Of a stretch of DNA of 5,125 nucleotides, positions 1 through 5,125 are shown in pieces. The notes under the pieces are model-generated. The model was not told where the DNA came from and ran no database searches. It worked only from the letters and a program-made list of their open reading frames with translations. The position numbers and the translations under genes are program-made. Within the stretch, counting starts at the first letter, position 1. Each line of letters opens with the position of its first letter. The stretch is from Candidatus Nanopelagicaceae bacterium (lineage in GTDB: Bacteria; Actinomycetota; Actinomycetes; Nanopelagicales; Nanopelagicaceae). The stretch spans positions 1 to 5,125 of the forward strand of contig CANESA010000051.1 in the NCBI GenBank assembly GCA_947440735.1. Direction: 5' to 3'.

Positions 1-199
1 CCTGAGAGTGCGCTCCAATAAATGAATACCGTGACCATGCACCGCCATGTTCAGCTGATTCAAGGAGAAAAGAGCCCGCCGAATTCCCAGTCAACTTACG
101 ATAGACACCAAGTGGAGTTTCACCGTCAGCTAACAATTTTCTATAAACAGGAATGACGTTGTACGTGGATGCATACTCTCTAAATTCGTGAAGATTCAT
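1..199 (-). CDS. trpE: Anthranilate synthase component I, N-terminal part (3' end outside window)
   Basis: TrpE makes anthranilate from chorismate with ammonia supplied by the TrpG glutaminase, the first committed step of tryptophan synthesis in the cytoplasm. Only the first 66 codons are visible, and the frame runs open off the left edge. The translation reads like an actinobacterial TrpE N-terminus: VIPVYRKLLADGETPLGVYRKL at residues 15-36 (seen as two adjoining stretches), then FLLESAEHG (44-52) and WSRYSFIG (55-62). The LLES segment (E47, S48) corresponds to the tryptophan feedback-binding site known in enterobacterial TrpE, so allosteric inhibition is probably kept. The chorismate-binding catalytic domain is not in view. 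ATG 199 is chosen because the frame has a stop at 229-227 and no other start codon lies between. It begins 11 bases after the hisI stop and has only a weak ribosome binding site (GTGATCC just upstream). No terminator or leader peptide separates it from hisI, which suggests co-transcription with the his genes. Confidence 0.93.
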   Translation of the reverse strand, partial: MNLHEFREYASTYNVIPVYRKLLADGETPLGVYRKLTGNSAGSFLLESAEHGGAWSRYSFIGAHSQ

Positions 200-210
200 A
201 GGATCACGTA

Positions 211-567
211 TTAATTGTTCTCGTCTTTAGTTGGATAAATTTCATGATGGAAACAGGTGAATTCTCCTGTGTGACAAGCCGAACCTTCTTGCTCTACTTG
301 AAACAAAATTGCGTCACCATCGCAATCGATGGAGATCGAGACAACTTTTTGAAGGTGACCTGACGTCTCACCTTTCTTCCAGAGCTCATTACGCGAGCGG
401 CTGAAATATGTTGCAAAACCAGAGTCAATCGTCAGCGCTAAAGATTCTGTATTGACATAGGCGAGCATTAAGACCTCGCCAGAGAGACTGTCTTGTGCGA
501 TGGCAGGCATCAAGTCATCAGAGTTCTTGAGAAGTTCAAGAATCGCAGGAGAAAGAGAGAGGCTCAC
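211..567 (-). CDS. hisI: Phosphoribosyl-AMP cyclohydrolase
   Basis: HisI opens the adenine ring of PR-AMP to give ProFAR, the third step of histidine synthesis, which then feeds PriA. The 118 residues are full length for a stand-alone cyclohydrolase; there is no fused HisE pyrophosphohydrolase domain. Family motifs are clear: PAIAQD (21-26), [10 protein letters not shown] (30-39), [19 protein letters not shown] (55-73), DCDGD (81-85) and [10 protein letters not shown] (97-106). By family knowledge D81, D83 and D85 bind magnesium, while C82, C98 and C105 bind the catalytic zinc; all six are present. The start is GTG at 567, which gives the usual short lead into the LxxNxDxLxPAIAQD region; the next in-frame ATG (codon 20) would cut into that conserved block. 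The gene follows the hisF stop after 14 bases. The nearest Shine-Dalgarno-like sequence is AAGG overlapping the hisF stop, 12 bases from the GTG. Confidence 0.96.
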   Translation of the reverse strand: MSLSLSPAILELLKNSDDLMPAIAQDSLSGEVLMLAYVNTESLALTIDSGFATYFSRSRNELWKKGETSGHLQKVVSISIDCDGDAILFQVEQEGSACHTGEFTCFHHEIYPTKDENN

Positions 568-581
568 AGGGCAATTGTGCC

Positions 582-1355
582 TTAGGTCAGAGCGCTCGTG
601 CGCACGGAATATCCATGCTCAGATAAGTACTTCTTCACATCAGTAATGCGATGAACTCCAAAGTGAAAGACGCTTGCGGCCAAGAGAGCATCTGCCCCTG
701 CCTCGATTGCAGCTGCGAAGTCTTCGAGCGATCCTGCTCCCCCGCTAGCGATGAGCGGAAGAGATGAGATCTCACGAACTCTCGAAATCATTCCAATGTC
801 ATAACCCGCCCGTGTTCCATCTGCATCCATCGAGTTAAGAAGAATTTCACCGACACCGAGCGCAGTTGCTTTCTCAATCCACTCAAGTGCATCGATGCCA
901 GCGCTAGTTCGCCCACCATGAGTGGTGACTTCAAACCCCGAAATTGTTCGCGCTCTGCGAGCATCTACTGATAAGACAAGAACTTGAGTTCCAAATCGAT
1001 CTGCGATCTCAGAAATTAACTCTGGGCGTGCTATCGCTGCGGTATTGACTGAGACTTTATCTGCTCCAGAACGTAGCAATCGGTCAACATCATCAACTGT
1101 TCTAATTCCTCCGCCGACTGTCAACGGGATAAATACCTGTTCGGCAGTTCTACTGACAACGTCATATGTTGTCTCCCGGTTTGCAACGCTCGCTGAAATA
1201 TCTAGAAAGGTGAGTTCGTCAACGCCTTCGCTATCGTAGAGTTTTGCCATCTCAACTGGATCGCCCGCATCAACGAGATCGGTGAAGTTCACACCTTTAA
1301 CTACACGACCCTCATTCACATCAAGACAAGCGATGATCCGAGAAGATAGAGTCAT
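582..1355 (-). CDS. hisF: Imidazole glycerol phosphate synthase, cyclase subunit
   Basis: HisF combines PRFAR with ammonia channelled from HisH and produces imidazole glycerol phosphate (IGP) and AICAR. The 257 residues match the family length of about 250-260 for this (beta/alpha)8 barrel. Visible motifs in order: RIIACLDV with catalytic D12, GRVVKGVNF (16-24), the phosphate-binding VGGGIR (80-85), LSVDARR with the second catalytic D131, [10 protein letters not shown] (177-186) and [10 protein letters not shown] (204-213). Both aspartates of the cyclase active site are therefore intact. The ATG lies in a 4-base ATGA overlap with the priA stop, and AGAGGT (1370-1365) stands about 9 bases upstream of it, inside the end of priA. 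Its glutaminase partner hisH is two genes upstream, with priA between, the usual actinobacterial order. Nothing looks truncated or unusual. Confidence 0.98.
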   Translation of the reverse strand: MTLSSRIIACLDVNEGRVVKGVNFTDLVDAGDPVEMAKLYDSEGVDELTFLDISASVANRETTYDVVSRTAEQVFIPLTVGGGIRTVDDVDRLLRSGADKVSVNTAAIARPELISEIADRFGTQVLVLSVDARRARTISGFEVTTHGGRTSAGIDALEWIEKATALGVGEILLNSMDADGTRAGYDIGMISRVREISSLPLIASGGAGSLEDFAAAIEAGADALLAASVFHFGVHRITDVKKYLSEHGYSVRTSALT

Positions 1356-2077
1356 GATCGAGTTACCTCTAGCGCTTGCTCCAAAGTAAAAGCACCGGCG
1401 TAGAGTGCCTTTCCGACAATCGCTCCCTCAACACCGATCCCATTGAGAGCGCAGAGCGCTTTGATATCTTCCAGGCTAGAAATCCCACCACTTGCTACCA
1501 CTGGTTTCTTAGTTGCAGCACATACCTCTTTAAGTAACTCTAAATTTGGACCCTGTAGCGTTCCATCTTTGGTCACATCGGTAACGACATAACGTGCACA
1601 TCCATCTGACTCCAAGCGAGCTAACGTTTCAAAGAGATCGCCGCCTTCTTGCGTCCATCCTCGTGCGGCTAGAACGTGTCCACGTACATCTAAACCAACA
1701 GCGATGCGATCACCATGCTCTGCAATCACGCGAGAAGTCCACTCAGGATTTTCTAAAGCAGCAGTTCCAAGGTTTACTCTGCGGCATCCAGTGGCCAGGG
1801 CACGCTTCAGTGATTCATCATCACGGATTCCACCTGATAGCTCAACGTCAATATCTAGGCGACCTACGACATCTGCTAGTAATGCGCTATTTTCTCCCCG
1901 GCCAAAAGCTGCATCTAAATCAACCAGGTGTAACCACTGCGCACCTGATTTCTGAAAATCAAGAGCCACTTCGAGTGGAGAGCCATAAACGCTTTCACGT
2001 GCGAGCTCACCCTGAACTAGGCGCACTGCGCGCCCATCTTTCACATCTACTGCTGGCAGGAGCTCAAGAAAGTTCAT
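1352..2077 (-). CDS. priA: Phosphoribosyl isomerase A (dual HisA/TrpF isomerase, PriA type)
   Basis: PriA isomerises ProFAR to PRFAR in histidine synthesis and, in actinobacteria, also phosphoribosylanthranilate to CdRP in tryptophan synthesis. The 241-residue barrel reads like the actinobacterial form throughout: LELLPAVDV with D11, VRLVQGE with R19, [12 protein letters not shown] (50-61), ELSGGIRDD (79-87), [14 protein letters not shown] (100-113), DVRG (130-133), ARGWT (138-142), [14 protein letters not shown] (165-178) and [12 protein letters not shown] (217-228). D11 and D171 are the expected acid/base pair (D11 and D175 in the M. tuberculosis enzyme), and R139 and W141 match its substrate-switching R143 and W145. 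The ATG at 2077 forms an ATGA overlap with hisH, starts directly at the conserved MNFLELLP, and has GGAG nine bases upstream. The nearby trpE fits a tryptophan role. Dual activity is inferred from sequence; a plain HisA is the alternative. Confidence 0.95.
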   Translation of the reverse strand: MNFLELLPAVDVKDGRAVRLVQGELARESVYGSPLEVALDFQKSGAQWLHLVDLDAAFGRGENSALLADVVGRLDIDVELSGGIRDDESLKRALATGCRRVNLGTAALENPEWTSRVIAEHGDRIAVGLDVRGHVLAARGWTQEGGDLFETLARLESDGCARYVVTDVTKDGTLQGPNLELLKEVCAATKKPVVASGGISSLEDIKALCALNGIGVEGAIVGKALYAGAFTLEQALEVTRS

Positions 2078-2673
2078 AGCGTCTTGCTCCAATTCTTAAT
2101 AAGTGCAAGGCCAGCACGTCCTGATTTTTCAGGGTGAAATTGCGTTGCACTGAGTGCACCATCTTCTGTTGCAGCAAGAAACTTTTCTCCATGGGTGGCA
2201 TATGTATTGACTGCACCAGGTAGCTCGCGGGCTGCATATGAATGCACGAAGTAGAAGGATTCTCCTTCAACACCAGCAAATAGCGCAGAGTGAGAATCTG
2301 GTTCAACGGTATTCCAGCCCATATGCGGCAAGATCGGTGCATCTAACTTGCGCACTGATGTTGGCCATATGTTGATTCCAGAATGAATACCATTTTCGTC
2401 ACTATCTGCGAAGAGAACTTGCATCCCGATACAAATACCGATCGTGGGGCGAGATTGCTTAAAACGCGCATGAATTACCTCAGCAGCTTTGACCTTATTG
2501 AGTCCATTCATACACGCAGAGAATGCACCCACTCCGGGGACGACCAATCCAGCTGCCTCACGTGCCACATCTAGATCGGAAGTCAGAATGACATCATGAC
2601 CAGATGTTTCAAAAGCTCGAGCTGCTGATCGAAGATTGCCTGAACCGTAATCCAGAATTGCAATTGTTGAAAT
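2074..2673 (-). CDS. hisH: Imidazole glycerol phosphate synthase, glutaminase subunit; apparent ATT start
   Basis: HisH hydrolyses glutamine and passes ammonia to HisF in the IGP synthase complex. With the start proposed here the protein has 199 residues, normal for this class I glutamine amidotransferase. It shows [13 protein letters not shown] (4-16), LVVPGVGAF with the PGVG loop (46-49), GICIGMQ with nucleophile C81, HMGWN (117-121), FVHSYA (142-147) and QFHPEKSG with H180 and E182 completing the triad. The 5' end is odd: the frame is open back to a TGA inside hisB, yet contains no ATG, GTG or TTG before the LDYGSGNL strand. The best candidate is ATT at 2673-2671, which shares one base with the hisB TAA stop and has AAAGGG nine bases upstream, giving (M)[11 protein letters not shown]. 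The first conventional start, GTG at 2568, would delete 35 residues including the conserved first strand. The 3' end overlaps priA by ATGA. Function is secure; the start is inferred. Confidence 0.93.
   Translation of the reverse strand: MSTIAILDYGSGNLRSAARAFETSGHDVILTSDLDVAREAAGLVVPGVGAFSACMNGLNKVKAAEVIHARFKQSRPTIGICIGMQVLFADSDENGIHSGINIWPTSVRKLDAPILPHMGWNTVEPDSHSALFAGVEGESFYFVHSYAARELPGAVNTYATHGEKFLAATEDGALSATQFHPEKSGRAGLALIKNWSKTL
2087..2090 (-). promoter_or_regulatory. Ribosome binding site for priA (GGAG)
   Basis: GGAG lies nine bases before the ATG at 2077, inside the 3' end of hisH. It decides between that ATG and an in-frame TTG at 2092, which would overlap this site and add five residues (MEQDA) not seen before the conserved MNFLELLP start. 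Confidence 0.7.
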
Positions 2674-3257
2674 TAGAGTGAACCCTTTGTTGAAGGAATA
2701 CCGCTGACACGTCCATCTAGTGCGACTGCATCACGTAGTGCGCGAGCAACAGCCTTGAATTGGGCTTCAAAGACGTGGTGTGCATTGCGTCCCTCAAGAA
2801 CACGAATGTGAAGTGCGATGTGCGCTTCGGCAACAATGGATTCCCAAATATGCTTACCCAACGTTGTATCAAATGTTCCGATGAGCTCGACGATCTCTGG
2901 TTGACGGTGAACAAGATATGGACGACCTGATAGGTCAACTGCTACCTGAACGAGTACTTCATCGAGTGGGACCATGGCATCACCAAAGCGGCGAATACCA
3001 GCCTTATCACCGAGGGCTTCGCGAAGAGCCTGTCCGAAAGCAAGAGATGTATCTTCAACTGTGTGGTGTGAGTCGACATCGACATCACCCTCAGTCTTTA
3101 CAGTGAGATCAAAACCTGAGTGTTTTCCAAGTTGAGAGAGCATGTGATCGAAGAAGGGCACTCCAGTATCAACGTTGATCTGGCCGCTTCCATCGAGGTT
3201 GAGTTCGACAAGAACTTTGGACTCTTTTGTTGTTCGTTCAACGCGTGCAGTTCTCAT
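2673..3257 (-). CDS. hisB: Imidazoleglycerol-phosphate dehydratase
   Basis: This enzyme dehydrates IGP to imidazole acetol phosphate, the substrate of HisC. The 194 residues equal the usual single-domain dehydratase, so the N-terminal histidinol-phosphatase domain of the enterobacterial HisB fusion is absent. The manganese-binding motifs are all visible: GVPFFDHML with H38, DSHHTVED with H64, H65 and E68, and the second-half repeat [21 protein letters not shown] with H150, H160, H161 and E164 (seen at 149-169). The C-terminus GIPSTKGSL is typical of actinobacterial members. ATG 3257 sits in an ATGA overlap with the end of hisC and has a strong AAGGAG five bases upstream, within hisC. Its TAA stop shares its last base with the proposed ATT start of hisH. 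Histidinol-phosphate phosphatase must be encoded elsewhere in the genome. Confidence 0.97.
   Translation of the reverse strand: MRTARVERTTKESKVLVELNLDGSGQINVDTGVPFFDHMLSQLGKHSGFDLTVKTEGDVDVDSHHTVEDTSLAFGQALREALGDKAGIRRFGDAMVPLDEVLVQVAVDLSGRPYLVHRQPEIVELIGTFDTTLGKHIWESIVAEAHIALHIRVLEGRNAHHVFEAQFKAVARALRDAVALDGRVSGIPSTKGSL
2683..2688 (-). promoter_or_regulatory. Ribosome binding site for hisH (AAAGGG)
   Basis: AAAGGG inside the last codons of hisB lies nine bases upstream of the ATT at 2673-2671. It offers an AAGG match to the anti-Shine-Dalgarno sequence at good spacing. It is the main local support for starting hisH at this ATT rather than at the later in-frame ATT (2664-2662), CTG (2655-2653) or GTG (2568-2566). 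Confidence 0.6.
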
Positions 3258-4354
3258 GATTTCTCCTTAGCCAAGCACTCTCGTAGCGCATGTAGAAACT
3301 TTTCATTTTCGGCGCCGGTGCCGATTGTGGTGCGTAAGTACCCTGATAATCCCACATCTCGAATCAAAATTCCTCGATCAAGCATCTCCTGCCATAACTG
3401 CGCCGACGAAGATGTAAAACCTGTAAAGAGTAGGAAATTAGCCTGACTTGGAAGGACGGTGAGCCCCATCTCCCGTAGTGACACCGCAACACGATCTCTC
3501 TGAGTCCGCAGTTGGGCAACTCCGGAGAGCAGCTCGTCCTTGAAATCTAAGGCAACCAGCGCCGCACCTTGAGTAAGAGTGCTCAAGTGATACGGCAATC
3601 TGACTAACATCATCGCTTCAACAACTGAAGGGTGTGCAAGTAGATATCCCACGCGAGCACCAGCAAATGAGAATGCCTTACTCATTGTGCGAATGACAAC
3701 AATCTGTGAGTATTTCGCGATGAGAGTTACTGCTGATCTCTCATCAGAAAATTCAGCGTAGGCCTCATCGACCACAAGTAGGCCTGGAACAGATTGCGCG
3801 ATCTTCTCTATATCGCCTATCGAAATCGATTCACCTGTTGGATTGTTGGGAGTTGTGATGAAGGTCAGAGCTGGAGCAGCTGCAGTTATCTGAGTGATCG
3901 CACTATCGATATCTAGTGAAAAATCCGAACGGCGTCTGCCATCTACCCACTGTGTTGATGTCACACGAGCAATGAGTGGGTGCATTGAGTACGAAGGAAG
4001 AAAACCGATAGCACCACGATCTCCGAAGGCCAGAAATAACGATTGAATGATTTCGTTGCTTCCATTTGCAACCCACACCTGAGGCGCTGAAAATGAAGTA
4101 CCTGAAAGTTCATTGATATAGCGTGCCAAGCCTGATCTAAGTGAAAGTGCATCACGGTCAGGGTATCGATTAAGGCTGGTAGCAACTTCGGCAACTCGCA
4201 CTGTAATTGCCGAAACAAGTTCAGGTGAAAGCGAGAAGGGATTCTCGTTTGTATTAAGAGATGCCTCTGCCTCAACTTGTGGTGCCCCATATGCAGATAG
4301 CGGAGCAAGAGATTCTCGTAGAGGTAGCCATGTAGGCCAACGTGAATCAGTCAT
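3254..4354 (-). CDS. hisC: Histidinol-phosphate aminotransferase
   Basis: HisC transfers an amino group from glutamate to imidazole acetol phosphate, giving histidinol phosphate. It is a fold-type I PLP enzyme of 366 residues, a normal length. Motifs in order: NTNENPF (34-40) for the substrate-binding N-terminal arm, NRYPD (62-66), ANGSNE (96-101) for cofactor phosphate binding, TTPNNPTG (167-174), VVDEAYAEF (194-202) with D196 facing the pyridine nitrogen, [15 protein letters not shown] with Schiff-base lysine K226 and R234, and LRTTIGT (340-346) with the carboxylate-binding R341. All key residues are present. The ATG overlaps the hisD stop as ATGA, with GGAAGA (4363-4358) just upstream as ribosome binding site; the downstream end overlaps hisB in the same way. 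Related aminotransferases for aromatic amino acids share this fold, but position between hisD and hisB settles the assignment. Confidence 0.98.
   Translation of the reverse strand: MTDSRWPTWLPLRESLAPLSAYGAPQVEAEASLNTNENPFSLSPELVSAITVRVAEVATSLNRYPDRDALSLRSGLARYINELSGTSFSAPQVWVANGSNEIIQSLFLAFGDRGAIGFLPSYSMHPLIARVTSTQWVDGRRRSDFSLDIDSAITQITAAAPALTFITTPNNPTGESISIGDIEKIAQSVPGLLVVDEAYAEFSDERSAVTLIAKYSQIVVIRTMSKAFSFAGARVGYLLAHPSVVEAMMLVRLPYHLSTLTQGAALVALDFKDELLSGVAQLRTQRDRVAVSLREMGLTVLPSQANFLLFTGFTSSSAQLWQEMLDRGILIRDVGLSGYLRTTIGTGAENEKFLHALRECLAKEKS
3263..3268 (-). promoter_or_regulatory. Ribosome binding site for hisB (AAGGAG)
   Basis: AAGGAG is the best Shine-Dalgarno match in the window. It lies five bases before the hisB ATG and inside the hisC coding sequence, so hisB can be initiated independently as well as by coupling through the ATGA overlap. 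Confidence 0.8.
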
Positions 4355-5125
4355 CGATCTTCCAGACGAGCACTCATTGCTTGACCATGCGCAGGTAGGT
4401 CTTCTGCCTGCGCGAGTGTGATGACAGTGGGCGCAATCTCTTTAAATGCACTCTCACTGTATTCAATGAAGTGAAGCCCGCGGAGAAACGTGGCAACAGA
4501 GAGACCGCTGCTGTGACAAGCACATCCCCCTGTAGGTAGAACGTGGTTAGAACCAGCTGAGTAATCGCCTAGTGAAACTGGAGTAAATGGGCCGATAAAT
4601 ACAGCACCCGCATTTCGAATCTTTGCGCTATCGCCGCGAGCATCTTGAGTGTGAATTTCAAGGTGCTCGGCGGCATAGGCGTTAACCACATCAATTCCTT
4701 GCGCAACATTATCAACGATTGCAATGGCACTCTGAATTCCAGAGAGAGCGGTGGTGATGCGTTCTGAGTGCTTTGTGAGCTTGACTTGCCTTACAAGTTC
4801 TTTCTCAACCGCATCAGCAAGAGCAATCGAAGGAGTAACCAAAACTGCAGCGGCAATAACATCGTGCTCTGCTTGACTAATGAGATCAGCTGCAACATTT
4901 CTAGCATCTGCCGTCTCATCAGCCAGAATTGCAATTTCAGTTGGTCCCGCCTCTGAATCGATACCAATCACACCACGTAGCGCACGCTTTGCAGCTGCAA
5001 CATAGATATTGCCAGGTCCAGTAACCATGTCGCACTTTTCGCAGAGATCTTTCATTCCATAAGCAAAGAGGGCCACTGCTTGTGCGCCACCGACGGCGTA
5101 AACCTCGGTGATTCCAAGAAGAGCG
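4351..5125 (-). CDS. hisD: Histidinol dehydrogenase, C-terminal part (5' end outside window)
   Basis: HisD oxidises histidinol to histidine in two NAD-dependent steps, the last of the pathway. The visible 257 residues are roughly the C-terminal 60 percent of a family that is usually about 430-440 residues long; the frame is open to the right edge (first whole codon at 5124). The visible part starts [16 protein letters not shown], then [12 protein letters not shown] (36-47 of the visible part), [11 protein letters not shown] (54-64), ISQAEHD (82-88), AAEHLEIH (151-158), [15 protein letters not shown] (186-200) and [13 protein letters not shown]. Matching the E. coli enzyme, Q84, H87, D187 and H246 are the zinc ligands and E153 and H154 the catalytic pair; all are present. 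The GTG at 5076 falls inside the conserved [14 protein letters not shown] block and is not a start. The stop overlaps the hisC ATG by ATGA. This is the first gene of the operon in view. Confidence 0.97.
   Translation of the reverse strand, partial: ALLGITEVYAVGGAQAVALFAYGMKDLCEKCDMVTGPGNIYVAAAKRALRGVIGIDSEAGPTEIAILADETADARNVAADLISQAEHDVIAAAVLVTPSIALADAVEKELVRQVKLTKHSERITTALSGIQSAIAIVDNVAQGIDVVNAYAAEHLEIHTQDARGDSAKIRNAGAVFIGPFTPVSLGDYSAGSNHVLPTGGCACHSSGLSVATFLRGLHFIEYSESAFKEIAPTVITLAQAEDLPAHGQAMSARLEDR

Noticed and set aside
1119..1124. TTGACA on the minus strand as a possible internal -35 box
   Set aside because: It encodes part of the conserved PLTVGGG of hisF, and no convincing -10 box lies about 17 bases downstream.
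1594..2079. 161-codon open frame on the plus strand opposite priA
   Set aside because: It lies wholly antisense to priA, shows no recognisable motif and is rich in His, Gln and Arg, as expected of a shadow frame.
2090..2092. TTG start for the isomerase gene, adding MEQDA
   Set aside because: The ATG at 2077 has GGAG at nine bases, forms an ATGA overlap and starts at the conserved MNFLELLP.
2566..2568. GTG as the hisH start, giving a 164-residue protein
   Set aside because: It removes 35 encoded residues including the conserved [11 protein letters not shown] strand that the HisH fold needs, and leaves a gap of over 100 bases after hisB in an otherwise overlapping operon.
2653..2664. Other non-standard hisH starts: ATT at 2664-2662 and CTG at 2655-2653
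   Set aside because: Both sit inside the first beta strand, and the AAAGGG site is too far upstream (18 and 27 bases).
3120..3446. 108-codon plus-strand open frame across the hisB/hisC junction
   Set aside because: It is antisense to two well-supported genes, and its composition shows no family signature.
5074..5076. GTG as a true start of hisD
   Set aside because: The frame continues upstream with the conserved [12 protein letters not shown] sequence to the window edge; the gene is simply cut by the window.

Overview
The window is almost wholly coding, and every gene lies on the minus strand. It holds most of a histidine biosynthesis operon followed by the first gene of tryptophan biosynthesis. 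Reading in the direction of transcription (high to low coordinates) the order is hisD (5' end outside the window), hisC, hisB, hisH, priA (the actinobacterial hisA), hisF, hisI and trpE (3' end outside the window). There is no gene-free stretch over 14 bases, and I see no RNA gene, mobile element, repeat array, CRISPR, terminator or convincing promoter. The operon promoter must lie upstream of hisD, beyond position 5125.

The source looks like an actinobacterium. The isomerase gene closely matches PriA, the dual-substrate ProFAR/PRA isomerase that in actinobacteria serves both histidine and tryptophan synthesis. The order hisDCB-H-priA-F-I followed by trpE is also typical of that phylum. A hand count of three 60-base rows gave 90 G+C of 180, low for the phylum, so a moderate-GC lineage such as the freshwater planktonic actinobacteria (Nanopelagicales/acI type) is plausible. 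That last step is inference.

The genes are packed tightly. Four junctions (hisD/hisC, hisC/hisB, hisH/priA, priA/hisF) are 4-base ATGA overlaps. hisB and hisH meet at a 1-base overlap, and hisF/hisI and hisI/trpE are separated by 14 and 11 bases. Together the proteins cover the pathway from PR-AMP to histidine (HisI, PriA, HisH+HisF, HisB, HisC, HisD), apart from histidinol-phosphate phosphatase. HisB here is the single-domain dehydratase, so that phosphatase must be encoded elsewhere. HisG and HisE are also absent.

The most unusual point is the start of hisH. The conserved N-terminal strand ([11 protein letters not shown]) is encoded and intact, but no ATG, GTG or TTG lies in frame before it. 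The best start is an ATT at 2673-2671 that overlaps the hisB stop by one base and has an AAAGGG nine bases upstream. A caller restricted to ATG/GTG/TTG would begin at GTG 2568 and remove 35 residues that the family needs. Otherwise the region is an ordinary metabolic operon; I found no sign of an undescribed system.
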